DNA of 35,711 bases from an uncultured Methanobrevibacter sp. (GTDB lineage: Archaea; Methanobacteriota; Methanobacteria; Methanobacteriales; Methanobacteriaceae), in assembly GCA_902764015.1 (NCBI GenBank), contig CACWUH010000011.1:1-35711 (forward strand), in the 5' to 3' direction. Both the position numbers and the translations under genes were made by a program. The notes beneath the pieces were generated by a model. That model was not told where the DNA came from, did not search any database, and saw only the letters and a program-made list of their open reading frames with translations. Positions 33,615 to 35,711 of this stretch are shown here, piece by piece; position 1 is the first letter of the stretch, and the number at the start of each line of letters is the position of its first letter.

Positions 33615-35711
33615 CTATTTCACTTTCACTTTACCTTTTACAGTATTTGTAACATAGGTTGCAGTGAATTTGTATTTTTTGCCTTTCTTGAGTTTTTTGG
33701 TAACTTTACCTTTGATTGTGACTTTGGCAATACCTTTTGAATTGGTTTTGGCAGTGTACTTCTTGCCGTTCAACTTAAAGACTATCTTTTTGCCCTTGAT
33801 TGCCTTTCCGTTGGACCATTTGAGTTTGGCCTGAAGGACAAGTTTTTTGCCTTTCTTGACTTTAACTGTGCTTTTAACCAATTTGAGAGTCTGTTTCACT
33901 ACAAGCTTGTTAGTGACTTTAGTCTTCTTGTATTCTGCAACAACCTTATAGGTGTTTGGATTCAATTCTATCTTGAGTTTTGCATAACCGTTCTTATCAG
34001 TCCTTACGGAGTAATGCCTGCTGTTTACGAATATGTCTACAAATTCTCCTTCACCTACTGGTTTGCCGTCATCACCGATTGCCCTTACAACGAAGTACTT
34101 GCCGCTGTAGAAGTCCATGGTAACGTCCTTGTTTTCAACCAGACGTTTTACGATTGTGACTTTTGCAGTGGTTTTCTCACCGGTTGCAGGGTTTACAGCA
34201 GTTACGTCATGGCTTCCTACGCCTAAACCGGCTTTCAGGTATCCGATACCCTGATCATCGGTCTTGACAGTGTAGGTCTTGCCGTCAACTATGAACTGCA
34301 CTTCAGTGTTCTTGAGCAGGTTTCCGTTCTTGTCAAGGAACTCAGCCTGATAGTCATATGGACTGTTCCATCCTCTTGACATTTGGTCCTTGGAGTTGAT
34401 TGACTTGAATACTGTTACAGTAGTGGTTACTGTTTTTGATTTATATTTGTCGTCTCCGCTGTAGATTACTTCAACATCATGTGTGCCTTCGCCTATGCCT
34501 GAGACATTAATGATGTTTTCTCCGCCGGTCACGTTCACAATCTTGGTGGTATTACCAATTTTGACTGTCACGTTACCTTCAGCGTCGTCAGGAACTGTTA
34601 CCTTGACGACCACGTCATTGCCGACAACGGTATTGTCCACATCAACTGTCACCTCACTTGACGCCTTTTCGGCCTCGAATGTGGTTGAGGATTCGTTGCC
34701 CAGGTACTTGTCATCACCAAGGTATGTTGCCTTGACTGTGTATTGGCCGGATTTCAGGACAGGAATTGTGATTGCATTTGTCTTTGTAATGTTGATTCCG
34801 TATTCTGTTCCGTTGACATCAACGATGACATATCCTGTAGCATCACCAGGCAGACCGGACACAGTGATTGTCACTTCGCCGGTTGACTTATTAACGACAG
34901 CTGAAACTGACATCGAAGCATCGTTCTTGTATACAGTGAACGGTGCAGTTGTGGAATTGAATTCATAGTTATCGTCACCTTCATATGTTGCAACAACAGT
35001 CTTGTTTCCTGCATTCAGGCCTTCAACATTGAATGTTGCCTTTCCGCCTTCGACTTTGGCGGTGTGGTTCACGCCGTTTATTTCAATAGTTACATTGTTT
35101 GTGACATTTCCGGATACATATACGATGACTTTGACAACATCTCCGACAGTTGTGTCCTTGACCTCAATGGATATTGGAGTTGAATACTTAGGAATGTGGA
35201 CCAGTTTGGTGGTTGTCACATTCATGCCGTTCTCATCAGTGAATGTCACTGTAGCATTGTAGGTTCCAGGAGTTTCATTTACCAGATCAACAGTTGCAGT
35301 GCCGTTCTTGACGGTAGCATTGTAGATATTGTCTCCAATCTTGACGGTTACATTGCCTGAGGCATTGTTTGGAACGGTTATAGCGACAGTTCCGTTTCCT
35401 AAATCATCGACAGTTACTCCGTCAGTAGGTGCTGCAGGAGATACTTTGACCTTGGCAGTGTCATCATTTGTTGGCATGTATTTATCATCACCGCTGTAGG
35501 TTACATTCACATCATATTCGCCCACTGGAACATCGTATATTACAATCTCGTTGACTCCGCCTGTGACGTTTACGACTTTAGTGATGTCACCTATCTTAAC
35601 TGTCACATTTCCACTGGCGTCATCCGGAACGGTTACGTTGACTATTACAGGCTGGCCTTCAGTGACATTTTGGACACTGACCTCAATGCTGGTTGTGTCG
35701 ACTTTGGTAAC
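33615..35711 (-). CDS. Adhesin-like protein with Ig-like repeats, C-terminal part (continues beyond the window)
   Basis: The frame is open to the window's right edge, giving 698 residues of the C-terminal part. The first in-frame GTG at 35606 is internal to a repeat (N-V-T-V-K), not a start. About five Big_3-type Ig-like domains (VGD, NVTVKIGD, GDDKY signatures) are followed by three different beta-sandwich repeats with VDGKTYTVKTDDQGIG, IFVNSRHYSVRTDKNGYAKL and KLNGKKYTAKTNSKGIAKV. The last is very rich in lysine. Unlike the giant protein it ends without a membrane helix; the basic terminal domain may bind cell-wall polymer, an inference. The domain order matches the C-D-A cassette of the giant gene. 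It is terminated by a hairpin at 33579-33598. Confidence 0.85.
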   Translation of the reverse strand, partial: VTKVDTTSIEVSVQNVTEGQPVIVNVTVPDDASGNVTVKIGDITKVVNVTGGVNEIVIYDVPVGEYDVNVTYSGDDKYMPTNDDTAKVKVSPAAPTDGVTVDDLGNGTVAITVPNNASGNVTVKIGDNIYNATVKNGTATVDLVNETPGTYNATVTFTDENGMNVTTTKLVHIPKYSTPISIEVKDTTVGDVVKVIVYVSGNVTNNVTIEINGVNHTAKVEGGKATFNVEGLNAGNKTVVATYEGDDNYEFNSTTAPFTVYKNDASMSVSAVVNKSTGEVTITVSGLPGDATGYVIVDVNGTEYGINITKTNAITIPVLKSGQYTVKATYLGDDKYLGNESSTTFEAEKASSEVTVDVDNTVVGNDVVVKVTVPDDAEGNVTVKIGNTTKIVNVTGGENIINVSGIGEGTHDVEVIYSGDDKYKSKTVTTTVTVFKSINSKDQMSRGWNSPYDYQAEFLDKNGNLLKNTEVQFIVDGKTYTVKTDDQGIGYLKAGLGVGSHDVTAVNPATGEKTTAKVTIVKRLVENKDVTMDFYSGKYFVVRAIGDDGKPVGEGEFVDIFVNSRHYSVRTDKNGYAKLKIELNPNTYKVVAEYKKTKVTNKLVVKQTLKLVKSTVKVKKGKKLVLQAKLKWSNGKAIKGKKIVFKLNGKKYTAKTNSKGIAKVTIKGKVTKKLKKGKKYKFTATYVTNTVKGKVKVK

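Noticed and set aside
33615-34400. Pseudomurein-binding repeats in the second adhesin's C-terminus
   Set aside because: The terminal domains are lysine-rich beta-sandwich-like repeats; I see no pattern of the known pseudomurein-binding motif.
35606-35711. GTG at 35606 as the real start of the second adhesin
   Set aside because: The frame is open to the window edge, the GTG is inside a conserved NVTVKIGD strand, and no signal peptide follows.
1-35711. tRNA or rRNA genes, CRISPR-Cas, toxin-antitoxin pairs or phage genes
   Set aside because: I looked for cloverleaf-like GGTTCGAATCC arms, conserved rRNA segments and hallmark proteins and found none. The GGTTCAAAC at 92-100 belongs to the IS-end hairpin region, not a tRNA.

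Overview
The window looks like chromosomal DNA of a gut- or rumen-type methanogenic archaeon of the Methanobacteriales, most likely Methanobrevibacter or a close relative. The evidence is: AT-rich intergenic regions with archaeal TATA boxes (TTTATATA type) and GGTGAT/GGAGGTG ribosome binding sites; archaeal-type GlmU, phosphohexomutases and cofactor-independent phosphoglycerate mutase; a COG1836/DUF92 membrane protein; and very large adhesin-like proteins built of beta-helix and Ig-like repeats, which are a hallmark of host-associated Methanobrevibacter. The species cannot be fixed from the sequence alone.

Layout. Positions 1-98 look like the 3' end of an IS200/IS605 (TnpB-type) element. 379-2923 hold a divergent pair (queuosine-precursor-type transporter; membrane-anchored OB-fold protein) followed by a phosphohexomutase. 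3089-7821 is a tight five-gene leftward operon: archaeal GlmU, gamma-class carbonic anhydrase-like protein, HisC, an NrdG-type radical SAM activase and an ASCH-TPR protein. 7983-8913 carries a rubredoxin too short for routine ORF calling and an unrecognised 213-residue protein. 8942-11526 is a leftward pair, phosphoglycerate mutase then a second phosphohexomutase. 11732-12904 is decayed DNA: a PD-(D/E)XK (Rpn/PDDEXK_2-like) gene broken by a frameshift and an in-frame stop, followed by the tail of a second copy. 12901-13599 encodes a DUF92 membrane protein.

More than half of the window (13881-33162) is one leftward giant adhesin-like gene, about 19.3 kb or 6,400 codon equivalents. Its order is signal peptide, long right-handed beta-helix region with a roughly 225-residue helical insert, about 35 Ig-like domains, and a C-terminal membrane anchor. 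Five frame breaks between about 29.6 and 31.7 kb split its N-terminal part. Three of them lie exactly at the edge of exact ~100-bp repeats, so either repeat recombination or an assembly fault is likely. A second adhesin-like gene (33615 to beyond 35711) shares the same Ig cassette order.

How the genes fit together. GlmU and the two phosphohexomutases point to UDP-N-acetylhexosamine supply for pseudomurein and surface glycans. The giant proteins would be displayed on that envelope and are rich in N-glycosylation sequons. The most notable structural finding is a four-domain super-repeat (types C-D-A-B, about 1.03-1.10 kb) present three times at the end of the giant gene and partly again in the neighbouring adhesin, together with an older duplicated four-domain block inside the array.
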